From assembly GCA_016795295.1 (NCBI GenBank), contig JAEUHP010000246.1, positions 1-35,327 of the forward strand: a DNA stretch of 35,327 nucleotides. The letters run 5' to 3'. The DNA is from Planctomycetota bacterium. Lineage in GTDB: Bacteria > Planctomycetota > UBA1135 > UBA2386. The stretch's first letter is position 1. Each line of letters begins with the position of its first letter. The translations under genes were made by a program, and so were the position numbers. The notes beneath the pieces are model-generated. The model ran no database searches, was not told the origin of the DNA, and was given only the letters and a program-made list of their open reading frames with translations. Of this stretch, positions 7,770 to 16,752 are shown piece by piece.

Positions 7770-8843
7770 ATGGTGTCGATGAAAGGCATCCAACTCACCG
7801 CCCCCGGCAAGTACCAACTGCGCACCGACCTGCCCATGCCCGAGCCGGGCCCCATGGAGGTGCGCTTGCGCGTCGCCGCCGCGGGCATCTGCGGCACCGA
7901 CGTGCACATCTGTGCCGGCGACCCGTCGATGAACGGCATGATCGCCCCGCCGGTCACCCTGGGCCACGAGTTCTGCGGCCATGTCGACAAACTCGGCCCG
8001 GGGGTCGACCCCAAGGCCCTGCCGCTCGGCACCTACGTCAGCGCCGAGATGCACGAGGTGTGCCGGGAATGCCCGGCGTGCCGCAGCGGCGCCTACCACG
8101 CCTGCGCCACGGCGCGGATCCGCGGCATCAACCTGAACGGCGCGTTCGCCGAGTTCGTGGTGGTCTCGGCCGGCAACGTGGTGAAGCTGCCGGCCCAGCT
8201 GCCGATCCAGGTCGCGGCGATCCTCGACCCGCTCGGCAACGCCGTGCACACCACGCTCAAGGTGCCGGTCAAGGACCGCACCGTGGCGATCGTCGGCTAC
8301 GGGCCGATCGGCGCGATGTGCGGCGAGATCGCCGCGTTCACGGGCGCCAGCCACATCTTCGTGCTCGACGTGGCCGACCTGGCCCTGCAGCGCGCTCGCG
8401 AATGGGTGGCGCGCCGCGGCCTGCGCGACCGGGTCACCGTGGTCGACGCGCGGCAGAAGGCCGTCGAGACCGTGGTCGACGCGACCAAGGGCGGCGTCGA
8501 CGTGGCGCTGGAGATCTCCGGCCACCCGGTCGGCATCAACAACGCGATCGCCATGACCCGCGCTGCCGGCGACGTGGTCAACCTGGGTCTGCCCAAGGGC
8601 GACACGGTCGGCATCGAGAAGTTCAGCAAGAACTTCATCTTCAAGGGCCTGACCATGCACGCGGTGATCGGCCGCGAGATGTTCCGCACCTGGGAACAGA
8701 TGCTCGAGCTGCTGCAGCGCGGCATGCAGATCGGCCAGTTCGTCACCGCCGAGATGCCGATGGACAAATTCGACGTCGGCCTCGACCGCTTCGGCCAAGG
8801 GCTGGAGCAGAAGGTGGTGATGTATCCCAACCAGCTCCGCTGA
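7770..8843 (+). CDS. tdh: L-threonine 3-dehydrogenase
   Basis: This 357-residue zinc medium-chain dehydrogenase oxidises L-threonine with NAD+ to 2-amino-3-ketobutyrate. Catalytic zinc ligands are Cys41 (GICGTDVH) and His66-Glu67 (GHEFCG). The structural zinc site is Cys98, Cys101, Cys104 and Cys112. The stretch [11 protein letters not shown] (151-161) is diagnostic for TDH, and the Rossmann motif GYGPIG lies at 176-181. The next gene is kbl, 10 bases downstream, which completes the two-step threonine to glycine pathway and makes the assignment firm against other sugar or alcohol dehydrogenases. The start is the ATG at 7770; the Met at 7779 would give a 354-residue protein, equally good. The frame is open far upstream, but that part is antisense to the lipoprotein gene. 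Confidence 0.95.
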   Translation: MVSMKGIQLTAPGKYQLRTDLPMPEPGPMEVRLRVAAAGICGTDVHICAGDPSMNGMIAPPVTLGHEFCGHVDKLGPGVDPKALPLGTYVSAEMHEVCRECPACRSGAYHACATARIRGINLNGAFAEFVVVSAGNVVKLPAQLPIQVAAILDPLGNAVHTTLKVPVKDRTVAIVGYGPIGAMCGEIAAFTGASHIFVLDVADLALQRAREWVARRGLRDRVTVVDARQKAVETVVDATKGGVDVALEISGHPVGINNAIAMTRAAGDVVNLGLPKGDTVGIEKFSKNFIFKGLTMHAVIGREMFRTWEQMLELLQRGMQIGQFVTAEMPMDKFDVGLDRFGQGLEQKVVMYPNQLR

Positions 8844-8853
8844 GCCCACCCCC

Positions 8854-10041
8854 ATGTTCGAACAAGACCGCGCCCGTTTCCGCGCCGAACTCGACGAGAT
8901 CCGCACCGCTGGCCTCTGGAAGGAGGAGCGGGTGATCGACAGTCCGCAAGGCGCCACCATCACCGTGAAGGGCCGCCAGGTGCTGTGCCTGTGCGCCAAC
9001 AACTACCTGGGTCTGGCCAACGACCCCGCGCTGAAGGCCGCGGCGAAGGCGGCGGTCGACAGCCACGGCCTCGGCCTCGCCAGCGTGCGCTTCATCTGCG
9101 GCACCCAGAACCTGCACAAGACGCTCGAACAGAAGATCAGCGCGTTCCTCGGCACCGAGGACACGATCCTCTACTCGTCGTGCTTCGACGCCAACGGTGG
9201 CCTGTTCGAGACCCTGATGGGCGAATCGGACGCGATCATCAGCGACAGCCTCAACCACGCCTCGATCATCGACGGCATCCGGCTCAGCAAGGCACAGCGC
9301 TTCCGCTACCAGAACGGCGACCTGGCCGAACTCGAGCAGCACCTACAGGCGGCGCGTTCGGCGCGCAGCCGCATGATCGTCACCGATGGCGTGTTCTCGA
9401 TGGACGGCTACGTGGCCAAGCTGCCGCAGATCTGCGATCTGGCGGAGAAGTACCAGGCGATGGTGATGGTCGACGACAGCCACGCCACCGGCTTCTTCGG
9501 TCCGACCGGTCGCGGCACGCCAGAGTTCCACGGCGTGCAGCAGCGCATCGACGTGATGACCAGCACGCTGGGCAAGGCGCTCGGCGGCGCTGCGGGCGGC
9601 TTCACCACCGGCAAGAAGGAGATCATCGATCTGCTGCGCAACCGCAGCCGGCCGTACCTGTTCTCCAACACGCTGGCGCCGGCGATCGCCGGCGCGACCG
9701 TGGCGTGCCTCGACCGCCTGTCCAGCACCACGGCGCTGCGCGACAAGCTCGCCGCGAACACCAAGTTCTTCCGCGAAGCGATGACCAGAGCCGGCTTCGC
9801 GATCGTGCCGGGCGAACACCCGATCTGCCCGATCATGCTCGGCGAGGCCAAACTCGCGGTCGAAATGGCGAGCCGCATGCTCGACGAAGGCGTTTACGTG
9901 ATCGGCTTCTGCTTCCCCGTGGTGCCGAAGGGCAAGGCTCGCATCCGCGTGCAGATCAGTGCGGCGCACGAACGGGCGCAGCTCGAGTTCGCGGTCGCCG
10001 CGTTCGCCAAGGTCGGCAAGCAGCTGGGTGTGATCGCGTGA
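8854..10041 (+). CDS. kbl: Glycine C-acetyltransferase (2-amino-3-ketobutyrate CoA ligase)
   Basis: This 395-residue fold-type I PLP enzyme of the alpha-oxoamine synthase family splits 2-amino-3-ketobutyrate with CoA into glycine and acetyl-CoA. The PLP lysine is Lys241 in [10 protein letters not shown]. Other cofactor residues are visible: [10 protein letters not shown] (132-141, His135), VDDSHATGF (206-214) and the NNYLGLA entry motif (49-55). Length and motifs match E. coli Kbl almost end to end. It directly follows tdh. Its TGA at 10039-10041 overlaps the GTG of the aminopeptidase gene, so translation of the next gene is probably coupled. The start is the ATG at 8854, preceded by CCCACCCCC instead of a Shine-Dalgarno. 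Confidence 0.96.
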   Translation: MFEQDRARFRAELDEIRTAGLWKEERVIDSPQGATITVKGRQVLCLCANNYLGLANDPALKAAAKAAVDSHGLGLASVRFICGTQNLHKTLEQKISAFLGTEDTILYSSCFDANGGLFETLMGESDAIISDSLNHASIIDGIRLSKAQRFRYQNGDLAELEQHLQAARSARSRMIVTDGVFSMDGYVAKLPQICDLAEKYQAMVMVDDSHATGFFGPTGRGTPEFHGVQQRIDVMTSTLGKALGGAAGGFTTGKKEIIDLLRNRSRPYLFSNTLAPAIAGATVACLDRLSSTTALRDKLAANTKFFREAMTRAGFAIVPGEHPICPIMLGEAKLAVEMASRMLDEGVYVIGFCFPVVPKGKARIRVQISAAHERAQLEFAVAAFAKVGKQLGVIA

Positions 10042-10940
10042 AGCTCGACCTGGACAAACTGCGGCGCTCGGGCCGCATCGCCGCCACCGCCCTGGCCCAC
10101 GGCCGCGCCATGATCCGGCCCGGGGCGCGCCTGGAGGAGATCCAGAACGCGGTCGAGCAGAAGATTCGCGAACTCGGCGGGGAACCGGCGTTCCCGGCCC
10201 AGATGTCGCGCAACCACATCGCGGCGCACTACTGCTCGCCACCCGGCGATCCGACCACGATCCTGGCCAACGACATCGTCAAACTCGACTGTGGCGTGCA
10301 CGTCGACGGTTACGTAACCGACAACGCCACCACCGTCGACCTGCGCGACGGCGAGAGTTCGCTGCTGTGCAGCGCCAGCCGCATGGCCCTCGAGAACGCC
10401 ATCTCGGTGATGGGGCCGGGTGCGTCGCTGACCGAAGTGGGCCGCCAGGTCGAGACCACCATCGAGTCGCTCGGCTTCAAGCCGGTGCGCAACCTGTGTG
10501 GCCACGGCGTCGCGCGGTACACGATCCACTGCGCACCTTCGGTGCCGAACTACGCCGACCCGAAGGCCCCGCGGCTGCGGCCGAACATGACCATCGCCTG
10601 CGAGCCGTTCGCCAGCGACGGCAAAGGCATGATCGACACCGACGGCAAATCGGAGGTGTTCATGCTGAAGCGCGACGTGCGGCCCCGCGACGGCCTGTCG
10701 GCGGCGTTGTCGGCGGCGGTGGCGCGCAGCGAAGGGTTGCCGTTCGCGCGGCGCGACTTGGTGCGCTGGCTCGGCGACCTGAAGGCCGCCGAGGAAGCGC
10801 TGCGCCAGCTGGCGCGCAAAGACCTGGTCGACGAGTACCCGCCGCTGTGCGAGAAGCCCGGCGTGCGCATCGCCCAGTTCGAGCACACGATCTTCATCCA
10901 CGAGACCGGCGCCGAAGTGCTCACCCGCTTGCCCGAATGA
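10038..10940 (+). CDS. map: Methionine aminopeptidase, type II (archaeal-like)
   Basis: This 300-residue dimetal peptidase (M24) removes N-terminal methionine. All five metal ligands are present: Asp84 (KLDCG), Asp95 (TDNA), His156 (CGHG), Glu189 (CEP) and Glu282 (FEH), plus His64 in the substrate site. The spacing matches the Pyrococcus enzyme, and the helical insert at about 225-265 is the type II hallmark missing from ordinary bacterial type I enzymes. The GTG start at 10038 overlaps the kbl stop, and its TGA overlaps the ATG of the following glycosyltransferase. A type II enzyme in a bacterial threonine-degradation operon is unusual. It could be the house-keeping aminopeptidase or a second one; this window cannot tell. 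Confidence 0.93.
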   Translation: MKLDLDKLRRSGRIAATALAHGRAMIRPGARLEEIQNAVEQKIRELGGEPAFPAQMSRNHIAAHYCSPPGDPTTILANDIVKLDCGVHVDGYVTDNATTVDLRDGESSLLCSASRMALENAISVMGPGASLTEVGRQVETTIESLGFKPVRNLCGHGVARYTIHCAPSVPNYADPKAPRLRPNMTIACEPFASDGKGMIDTDGKSEVFMLKRDVRPRDGLSAALSAAVARSEGLPFARRDLVRWLGDLKAAEEALRQLARKDLVDEYPPLCEKPGVRIAQFEHTIFIHETGAEVLTRLPE

Positions 10941-12085
10941 GCGAGGCGCTGCGCATCGGCATCGACGCGCGGGAGGCCTACCGGCCCGAGCCGCGCGGCA
11001 TCGGTCTCTACACCCGGCACCTCGTGCACGCGCTGGGCACGGTGGCCGCCGGCCACGAACTGCAGCTCTACCACCAGCGCACCCTGCCGCCGGGTGCGTT
11101 CCCGCTGCCCGCCAACGCGAGGGCCGTGCACACGGATCTGCCCGGCGGGCGCTGGCACAGCTTCGAACGGCTGCAGATGCCGTGGCGCATGCGGCGCGAC
11201 CGCCTGTCGGTCTACCACGGCACCTACAACACGCTGCCGCCCCGGTGGCGCTGGTGGCCGGGACCGCCGATGGTGGTGACCCTGCACGACGTGATCGTCA
11301 CGTACTGGCCAGACGACCTCCAGGACGAGTACGTGCAGTATGTGCGCGCGGTGACGCCTCGGGTGGTGCGCGACGCGGCCCTGATCCTGACCGTCAGTGA
11401 ATGGAGCCGCCGCGACATCCTGGAGCGCTTCGGCGCCGAGCCGCAGCGCGTGCGGGTGGTCCGCAACGGCCTCGATCCAGCGTTCCTGGCCGGTGCACCG
11501 CCGGGAGCAGGAGTTGCAGCCCGCACCGAGTTCGCCGATGGCCGGCCGTACCTGTTCTCGGTCGGCGCGGCTCTCGAACGCAAGAACACCGGCCGCCTGA
11601 TCGAAGCGTTCGGCCAGCTGCGGCAGCGGCGCCCCGATCTACCGCATCTGTTGCTGATCTCCGGCGTGGCCAAGGTTGCCGACCGATTCCGTGCGCGGGC
11701 TGCCGCCGCTGGGGTTCTGGAGCACGTGCGGTTCCTGCCGTACCTCGACCAGGCGCAGCTGATCGGGCTCTACGCCGGTGCCGAACTGTCGATCTATCCG
11801 AGCTGCATCGAGGGCTGGGGCCTGCCGGTCGGCGAAGCCCTGGCGCTCGGCACGCCGGTCCTGACCAGCAACACGTCGGCGATGCCGGAAGCCGGCGGCG
11901 AGTTTGCGCGCTACTTCGACCCGCAGTCGACCGAAGCCTTGGCTGCTGGCCTGCTGGAGGGCGTCGAACACTACGCGCCGGGCTTCGCTGCCGTGCGCGC
12001 GGCGGCGATGGCGCGCGCCCGCACCTTCACCTGGCAGCGCACGGCCGAAGGGGTGTTCGCCGCGTACCGCTCGGTCGCGCGCTGA
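10937..12085 (+). CDS. Glycosyltransferase family 4 (GT-B)
   Basis: This 382-residue protein starts at the ATG at 10937, which overlaps the aminopeptidase stop (ATGA). The N-terminal Rossmann half begins IGIDAREAYRPEPRGIGLYT, the glycine-rich acceptor-side loop typical of mannosyltransferase-like GT4 enzymes. The C-terminal half has ERKNTGRLIEAF (sugar-nucleotide phosphate contact) and the E-x7-E signature in EGWGLPVGEALALG. It transfers a sugar from a nucleotide donor with retention; donor and acceptor cannot be read. It has no TM segment, so it acts at the cytoplasmic face. It is oddly placed as the last gene of the tdh-kbl-map chain but lies near the polysaccharide genes that begin at 14843. 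A small hairpin (12099-12114) follows the stop. Confidence 0.9.
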   Translation: MSEALRIGIDAREAYRPEPRGIGLYTRHLVHALGTVAAGHELQLYHQRTLPPGAFPLPANARAVHTDLPGGRWHSFERLQMPWRMRRDRLSVYHGTYNTLPPRWRWWPGPPMVVTLHDVIVTYWPDDLQDEYVQYVRAVTPRVVRDAALILTVSEWSRRDILERFGAEPQRVRVVRNGLDPAFLAGAPPGAGVAARTEFADGRPYLFSVGAALERKNTGRLIEAFGQLRQRRPDLPHLLLISGVAKVADRFRARAAAAGVLEHVRFLPYLDQAQLIGLYAGAELSIYPSCIEGWGLPVGEALALGTPVLTSNTSAMPEAGGEFARYFDPQSTEALAAGLLEGVEHYAPGFAAVRAAAMARARTFTWQRTAEGVFAAYRSVAR

Positions 12086-12098
12086 GGCGCCTCGGCAC

Positions 12099-12114
12099 GC
12101 GGCCCAGGAGCCGC
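12099..12114. terminator. Weak hairpin between convergent genes
   Basis: GCGGC (12099-12103) pairs with GCCGC (12110-12114) around a six-base loop, between the stop of the GT4 gene and the stop of the convergent molybdenum hydroxylase gene. There is no T-tract; a weak candidate bidirectional terminator. Confidence 0.25.
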
Positions 12115-12132
12115 AACCGCGGGCGGGACAGC

Positions 12133-14286
12133 TCAGCTCGGCTCCAGCGGCAGCACGCGCGGCCGCACCCCGGTGCCGGCGTGGATGGCATTGGCCAGGG
12201 CCGGCGCCAACGGCGGGACCGCGATCTCGCCGACGCCGCCGAGGCGTTCGGGTGGCACGGCGCGGCTGGCGAGGTGCACTTCGACCTGTGGCATGTCGGG
12301 GGCACGCAGCAACGGTTGGTCGTGGAAGTTGCTGGCCATGGCGGCACCGTCCGCGAACGTCACGCCGCCGAAGCGGGCCGCCGACAGGGCGAACGCCACG
12401 CCGCCTTCGATCTGGGCGCGCACCCCGTCGGGATGCACGGCGAAGCCGCAGTCGACCGCCGCGGTCACGCGCAGCACGCGCAGACGCTCCGGCTGTGCCT
12501 GCACGTCGACGACCATCGCCACCACGCTGCCGAACGAGGCATGCACTGCCACGCCTCGCCCGCTGCCCGGACCTGGTGTCAGGGCGCCGGCGCGCGCCAC
12601 CGCCAGATCGAGCATCGCGCGGTGGCCGGCGGCGGTCGGGCCGTCGAGCAGCCGCTGCCGGTAGGCCACCGGGTCCGCGCCGGCCGCCGCCGCGAGTTCG
12701 TCGAGGAAACACTCCACGGCGAAGGCGTTGAGCGAATGTCCCACCGAGCGCCAGAAGCCGAGGCGGCACGGCGCTTCGGCGGCCACCCATTCGATCTGCT
12801 GGTCGGGGATCCGGTACGGCAGATCGATGGCGCCCTCGACCGCCGTCGGGTCGACGGGAGCGCGAAACTGCGGATCCTGGGCCAGGATCGAGGGGCTCAC
12901 GATGCGGTGGTGCCAGGCCAGCGGCAGTCCTTCGGGCCCGAGCCGGGCCGCGAGGCGGTGCAGGGCACTGGGTCGGTAGTGGTCGTGGGCGAAGTCGTCT
13001 TCGCGCGTCCACAGCACCTGGACCGGGCGCCCGACTCGTTGCGCCAGCGCCACCGCTTCGACGACGAAGTCGACCGCCACGCGCCGGCCGAAGCCGCCCC
13101 CGGCGAAGGTCGGTTGCACCTGCACCCGGCTGGCCGGCCACCCGAGCTGCGCTGCGACCACTTCGCGCACGCGCTGCGGTGCCTGGGTCGGTACGGTGAC
13201 CGTGCAGCCGTCCGCGCGCACTTCCGCGGTGCAGTTCATCGGTTCCATGGTGGCGTGGGCGACGAACGGCAGCCGGTACTCGGCTTCGACCAGCCGGCCT
13301 GGTCCCGTCAGCCCCGCCAAGCCAGCCCCGCGGCTCTGCGCGGTCTGTCCCGCGATCGCGGCGCGCTCCGCCAGGTGTTGCCAGTGCGCGGCGCTCGACC
13401 AGCGCTGCGGCCCGGGGCTGAACTCGGCGCGCAGCGCGTCACGGCCGAGCATCGCGGCATGGCTGGTGTCGGCGAGCACGGCGACGCCCGAGTCGATGGC
13501 CAGCACCTCGCGCACGCCCGGCACCGCGCGCGCCGCCGCGGCGTCGAACTTCGCGACCCGCCCGCCGAGCGCGGGGCTGCGGGCCACCACCGCGAACCAC
13601 ATGCCCGGCACGCGCACGTCGAGGCCGTAACGGGCCGTGCCGTCGATCTTGCTGCGGTGGTCGAGGCACGGCATGGCCTTGCCGATGAAGGTGAATTCGT
13701 CGGGCGACTTCAGTGCGGGGGCGGTCGGCACCGGCAAGCGGGCGGCGGCCGCCACCAAGGCCCCGAACGGTGTCCGGCGCCCGGAATCCGGGTGCACCAC
13801 CGCGCCCCCCACCGCCCGGCACGTGCTCGGTGGCACGCCGAAGCCGGTGGCGGCGGCGGCCACCAGCAGCTCGCGCGCGGCGGCGCCGGCGCGCCGCAGT
13901 TCGAGCCAGTGGTCGCGCACACTGCTGCTGACCGCCGTGAGCTGCCCGCCGTAGCTCTCGTCCGCGGGCGCGAGCACCACGCGCACGCGTTCCGGGTCGG
14001 CGCCGAGTTCGTCGGCCAGCACCATCGGCAAGGTGGTCGCCACGCCCTGGCCGAGTTCGGCCTGGCCGAGCCAGATCGTCACCAGCCCGGCGGTGTCGAT
14101 GGCGACGAACGCATGCGGCGCGAACGGCTGCTCGCGCGGTGGCACGATCCGGCGCTGCCGTTCGGCCCGGCGGCCGAGCCGGAATCCGCCGTAGACGCCG
14201 ACGGCCAGCGCGCCGGTGCCGCTGAGGCCGGCCAGCAGCAGTTCGCGGCGGGTGAGGTGGCCGAGCCTCATGGCACCGAGCCCCAT
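12133..14286 (-). CDS. Molybdopterin-binding large subunit, isoquinoline 1-oxidoreductase/aldehyde dehydrogenase type
   Basis: This 717-residue protein belongs to the xanthine oxidase family, IorB/aldehyde oxidase branch. A Tat-like signal (TRRELLLAGLSGTGALAVG) lies near the N-terminus, as in exported IorB-type subunits. Molybdopterin-contact regions include QAELGQGVAT and TFAGGGFGRR, and the base Glu687 lies in GGVGEIAVPP. The enzyme hydroxylates a heterocycle or aldehyde with water, passing electrons to the 2Fe-2S subunit encoded 17 bases upstream. The start is ATG 14286; ATG 14271 also keeps the Tat motif. The frame stays open to 14808 but overlaps the small subunit gene. No FAD subunit is nearby, so electrons probably go to a cytochrome or another acceptor. 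The substrate is unknown. Confidence 0.87.
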   Translation of the reverse strand: MGLGAMRLGHLTRRELLLAGLSGTGALAVGVYGGFRLGRRAERQRRIVPPREQPFAPHAFVAIDTAGLVTIWLGQAELGQGVATTLPMVLADELGADPERVRVVLAPADESYGGQLTAVSSSVRDHWLELRRAGAAARELLVAAAATGFGVPPSTCRAVGGAVVHPDSGRRTPFGALVAAAARLPVPTAPALKSPDEFTFIGKAMPCLDHRSKIDGTARYGLDVRVPGMWFAVVARSPALGGRVAKFDAAAARAVPGVREVLAIDSGVAVLADTSHAAMLGRDALRAEFSPGPQRWSSAAHWQHLAERAAIAGQTAQSRGAGLAGLTGPGRLVEAEYRLPFVAHATMEPMNCTAEVRADGCTVTVPTQAPQRVREVVAAQLGWPASRVQVQPTFAGGGFGRRVAVDFVVEAVALAQRVGRPVQVLWTREDDFAHDHYRPSALHRLAARLGPEGLPLAWHHRIVSPSILAQDPQFRAPVDPTAVEGAIDLPYRIPDQQIEWVAAEAPCRLGFWRSVGHSLNAFAVECFLDELAAAAGADPVAYRQRLLDGPTAAGHRAMLDLAVARAGALTPGPGSGRGVAVHASFGSVVAMVVDVQAQPERLRVLRVTAAVDCGFAVHPDGVRAQIEGGVAFALSAARFGGVTFADGAAMASNFHDQPLLRAPDMPQVEVHLASRAVPPERLGGVGEIAVPPLAPALANAIHAGTGVRPRVLPLEPS

Positions 14287-14303
14287 GTCACGAGCCCTCC
14301 ATG

Positions 14304-14768
14304 TCACGAGCCCGCAGCGCGCTGCACCGCGGCCAGAATCCGTTGGTAGGTGCCGCAGCGGCACAGGACGCCGGCCATCGCCGCGCGGATCGCTGCGGCA
14401 TCCGGCTTGGGCTGCGCGGCGAGCAGGGCCGCTGCCGTCATGATCTGTCCCGGCTGGCAGTACCCACACTGGGCCACCCGGTGCTCCAGCCAGGCGCGCT
14501 GCACGGGGTGCAGGCCGTCGGGATGGCCGGCGCCGAGGCCTTCGATGGTGGTGACCGCGGTGCCCGCGACCTGCTCGAACGGCACCATGCAGCTGCGCAC
14601 GGCGCGGCCGTCTTGGTGCACGGTGCAGGCGCCGCACAGACCCTTGCCGCAGCCATACTTCGTGCCGGTCGCCTGCAACACGTCGCGCAACACCCAGAGC
14701 AGCGGCGTGCCGGCCGGCGCCGTGGCCCGCACTGGCGCCCCGTTGAGTTGGAATTCGATGGCGCGCAT
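14304..14768 (-). CDS. 2Fe-2S small subunit of molybdenum hydroxylase
   Basis: This 154-residue protein has the two-cluster layout of IorA/CoxS-type subunits: a plant-ferredoxin-like cluster with Cys40, Cys45, Cys48 and Cys60, and a helical cluster domain with Cys101, Cys104, Cys136 and Cys138 (CGYCQPG and CRCG). It moves electrons from the molybdenum site of the partner gene just downstream. Length is normal. The start is the ATG at 14768, where family homology begins. It has no signal of its own and would be carried out with the Tat-bearing large subunit, as known for this family. It is divergent from the WecG/TagA gene across 74 bases. Confidence 0.93.
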   Translation of the reverse strand: MRAIEFQLNGAPVRATAPAGTPLLWVLRDVLQATGTKYGCGKGLCGACTVHQDGRAVRSCMVPFEQVAGTAVTTIEGLGAGHPDGLHPVQRAWLEHRVAQCGYCQPGQIMTAAALLAAQPKPDAAAIRAAMAGVLCRCGTYQRILAAVQRAAGS

Positions 14769-14842
14769 GGCGGAAGGCGGTCTCGCCTGCCGATAGGATC
14801 GGGGCCATCCGGAGCTGTCAAGCCGCCGAAAGCCCCTCGCGC

Positions 14843-15661
14843 ATGCCCGCCCGCACCGAACCAGCCCACCACCCTGCCCAGGCTGCGCCGCCGTTGGCGA
14901 CGATTCGCCTCGACGTGGTGGACCTGCACGTGCTCGACCAGCGCACCTGCGTCGAACGGACCATGAGCGAACTCGCCGCCGGGCGCGGCGGTTGGATCGC
15001 CACCGCGAACCTCGACCACCTGTGGCGGCTGCGTCGCGATCCGGCGTTCGCGCGCGCCTACGGGGCCGCCACGCTGCGGGTGGCCGACGGCATGCCGCTG
15101 GTCTGGGCCAGCCGCTTGCAGGGCGTGCCCCTGCCCGAGCGCGTGGCCGGTTCGGACCTGATCCACAGCCTGACCGCGGCCGCCGCCCGGCACGGCCGTT
15201 CGGTGTTCCTGCTCGGCGGCAATCCCGGCACCGCCGAACGCGCCGCCGAACGCCTCACCGCCGCGGCCCCAGGGCTCTGCGTGGTCGGCACCTGTTGCCC
15301 ACCGTTCGGCTTCGAGCGGGATCCGGTGCAACTGGACAACCTGCGCCGGCAGTTGCGCGACAGCCGGGCCGACGTGGTGTTCGTGGCCCTCGGCGCACCG
15401 AAGCAGGAGTTCTTGATCGAAGCCGTGCGCGAGGTCCTGCCCGCGGCGTGGTGGATCGGGGTCGGCATCAGCTTCAGTTTCGTCGCCGGCGAAGTGCAGC
15501 GGGCTCCGCGCTGGGTGCAGCGCCTGGGCCTCGAATGGCTGCACCGGCTGGTCCAAGAGCCCCGCCGCCTGGCCCGTCGCTACCTCTGGCACGGGCCACC
15601 GTGCGCGCTGCGCCTGTTCGCCAAGGCCCTCTGGGCGCGCTGGCGCCCGGCGCCGCGCTGA
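14843..15661 (+). CDS. WecG/TagA/CpsF family glycosyltransferase
   Basis: This 272-residue GT26 enzyme transfers an N-acetylhexosamine-type sugar to a lipid-linked acceptor on the cytoplasmic side of the membrane. Motifs in order: TANLDH (54-59), [12 protein letters not shown] (80-91, Asp82 the likely catalytic acid), RVAGSDLI (100-107), [11 protein letters not shown], then GAPKQE and [18 protein letters not shown] in the C-terminal half. The C-terminal 35 residues are Arg/Trp-rich and probably bind the membrane, as known for TagA. About 20 extra residues precede the usual start of homology; the ATG at 14843 is the only good start. It opens the plus-strand polysaccharide block (transferase, GT2, polymerase-like), with 110 bases before the GT2 gene. 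Confidence 0.92.
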   Translation: MPARTEPAHHPAQAAPPLATIRLDVVDLHVLDQRTCVERTMSELAAGRGGWIATANLDHLWRLRRDPAFARAYGAATLRVADGMPLVWASRLQGVPLPERVAGSDLIHSLTAAAARHGRSVFLLGGNPGTAERAAERLTAAAPGLCVVGTCCPPFGFERDPVQLDNLRRQLRDSRADVVFVALGAPKQEFLIEAVREVLPAAWWIGVGISFSFVAGEVQRAPRWVQRLGLEWLHRLVQEPRRLARRYLWHGPPCALRLFAKALWARWRPAPR

Positions 15662-15771
15662 CGTTGCCACCGCGCCTGGCGACCGTTCGGCTCCAGCGCC
15701 CGGCCGCTGCCGGACGAAGTTCGGATCACCGATGCGCGTCCCCCCCCGCCGACCTTAGCTTCCGTTTCCGC

Positions 15772-16752
15772 ATGGCGAACCAAGCGTCTGCACCCGACAC
15801 CCCGGCTCCGCGCCCCGCCGCCCGCGGTCGCATCCTGCTGGTGTCGCCGTGCCGCAACGAACAGGACTACATGCGCCGCACGCTGGACGCGGTGCTCGGC
15901 CAGACCTGCCCACCCACGACCTGGGTGATCGTCGACGACGGTTCGACCGATGCCACGCCCGCGATCCTGGCCGAATACGCGGCGCGGCATGCGTGCCTGC
16001 GGATCGTGCGCCGTGAGGACCGCGGCAAACGCAGTGTCGGCCCGGGTGTGATCGAGGCCTTCTACGCCGGGCTCGACTCGGTCGATCTCGCGGACTACGA
16101 GTACGTCTGCAAGCTCGACCTGGATCTGGACCTGCCGCGCGACTACTTCGAGCAATTGCTGGCGCGCATGCAGGCCGAATCGCGGCTCGGCTCGTGCAGC
16201 GGCAAGCCGTTCTACCGCGACGCCAGCGGCCGTGAGATCGCCGAGTTCTGCGACAGCGAGATCGTGGTCGGCATGACCAAGTTCTACCGGGTGGCCTGCT
16301 TCCAGGAGATCGGCGGCTTCGTCCGCCAGGTCATGTGGGACGGCATCGACAGCCATCGTTGCCGCCTGCTCGGTTGGACCGCGCGCAGCTACGACGACCC
16401 GAGCCTGCGCTTCGAGCACTTGCGGCCGATGGGTTCGAGCGACGCGAACGTGCTGCGCGGCCGCGCCCGCCACGGCATGGGCCAGTACTTCATGGGCACC
16501 GCCCCGAGCTACATGCTGGCGAGCGCGCTGCGCCGGCTCACGCAGGCGCCGTACGTGGTGGGTGCTGCCACCATGCTCTGGCACTACCTGCGGGCCTGGT
16601 GGCGCGGTGAGCCGCGCTACGACGACCTGGAGTTCCGTCGGTTCTTGCGCAGCTACCAACGGCGGGCGCTCGTGTTCGGCAAGCGCCGCACGATCGCCGC
16701 GATCGAGCAGGCCACTGCCGCGCGTTGGCGCGCCCGCCACCCAGAGCCGTGA
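15772..16752 (+). CDS. Glycosyltransferase family 2
   Basis: This 326-residue inverting GT-A enzyme has a nucleotide-binding start ILLVSPCRNEQDYM, DDGSTD for UDP/GDP binding and DLDLDLP carrying the DxD metal site. The acceptor-side region is VMWDGIDSHRC. The Arg-rich C-terminus (from about 255) has hydrophobic patches but no clear TM, so membrane association is possible. It belongs to the group of exopolysaccharide transferases that act on lipid-linked intermediates. Its TGA at 16750-16752 overlaps the GTG of the following polymerase-like gene, which points to a joint role in repeat-unit building and polymerisation. The start is the ATG at 15772; the frame upstream runs over the TagA gene and is a shadow. 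Confidence 0.9.
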   Translation: MANQASAPDTPAPRPAARGRILLVSPCRNEQDYMRRTLDAVLGQTCPPTTWVIVDDGSTDATPAILAEYAARHACLRIVRREDRGKRSVGPGVIEAFYAGLDSVDLADYEYVCKLDLDLDLPRDYFEQLLARMQAESRLGSCSGKPFYRDASGREIAEFCDSEIVVGMTKFYRVACFQEIGGFVRQVMWDGIDSHRCRLLGWTARSYDDPSLRFEHLRPMGSSDANVLRGRARHGMGQYFMGTAPSYMLASALRRLTQAPYVVGAATMLWHYLRAWWRGEPRYDDLEFRRFLRSYQRRALVFGKRRTIAAIEQATAARWRARHPEP

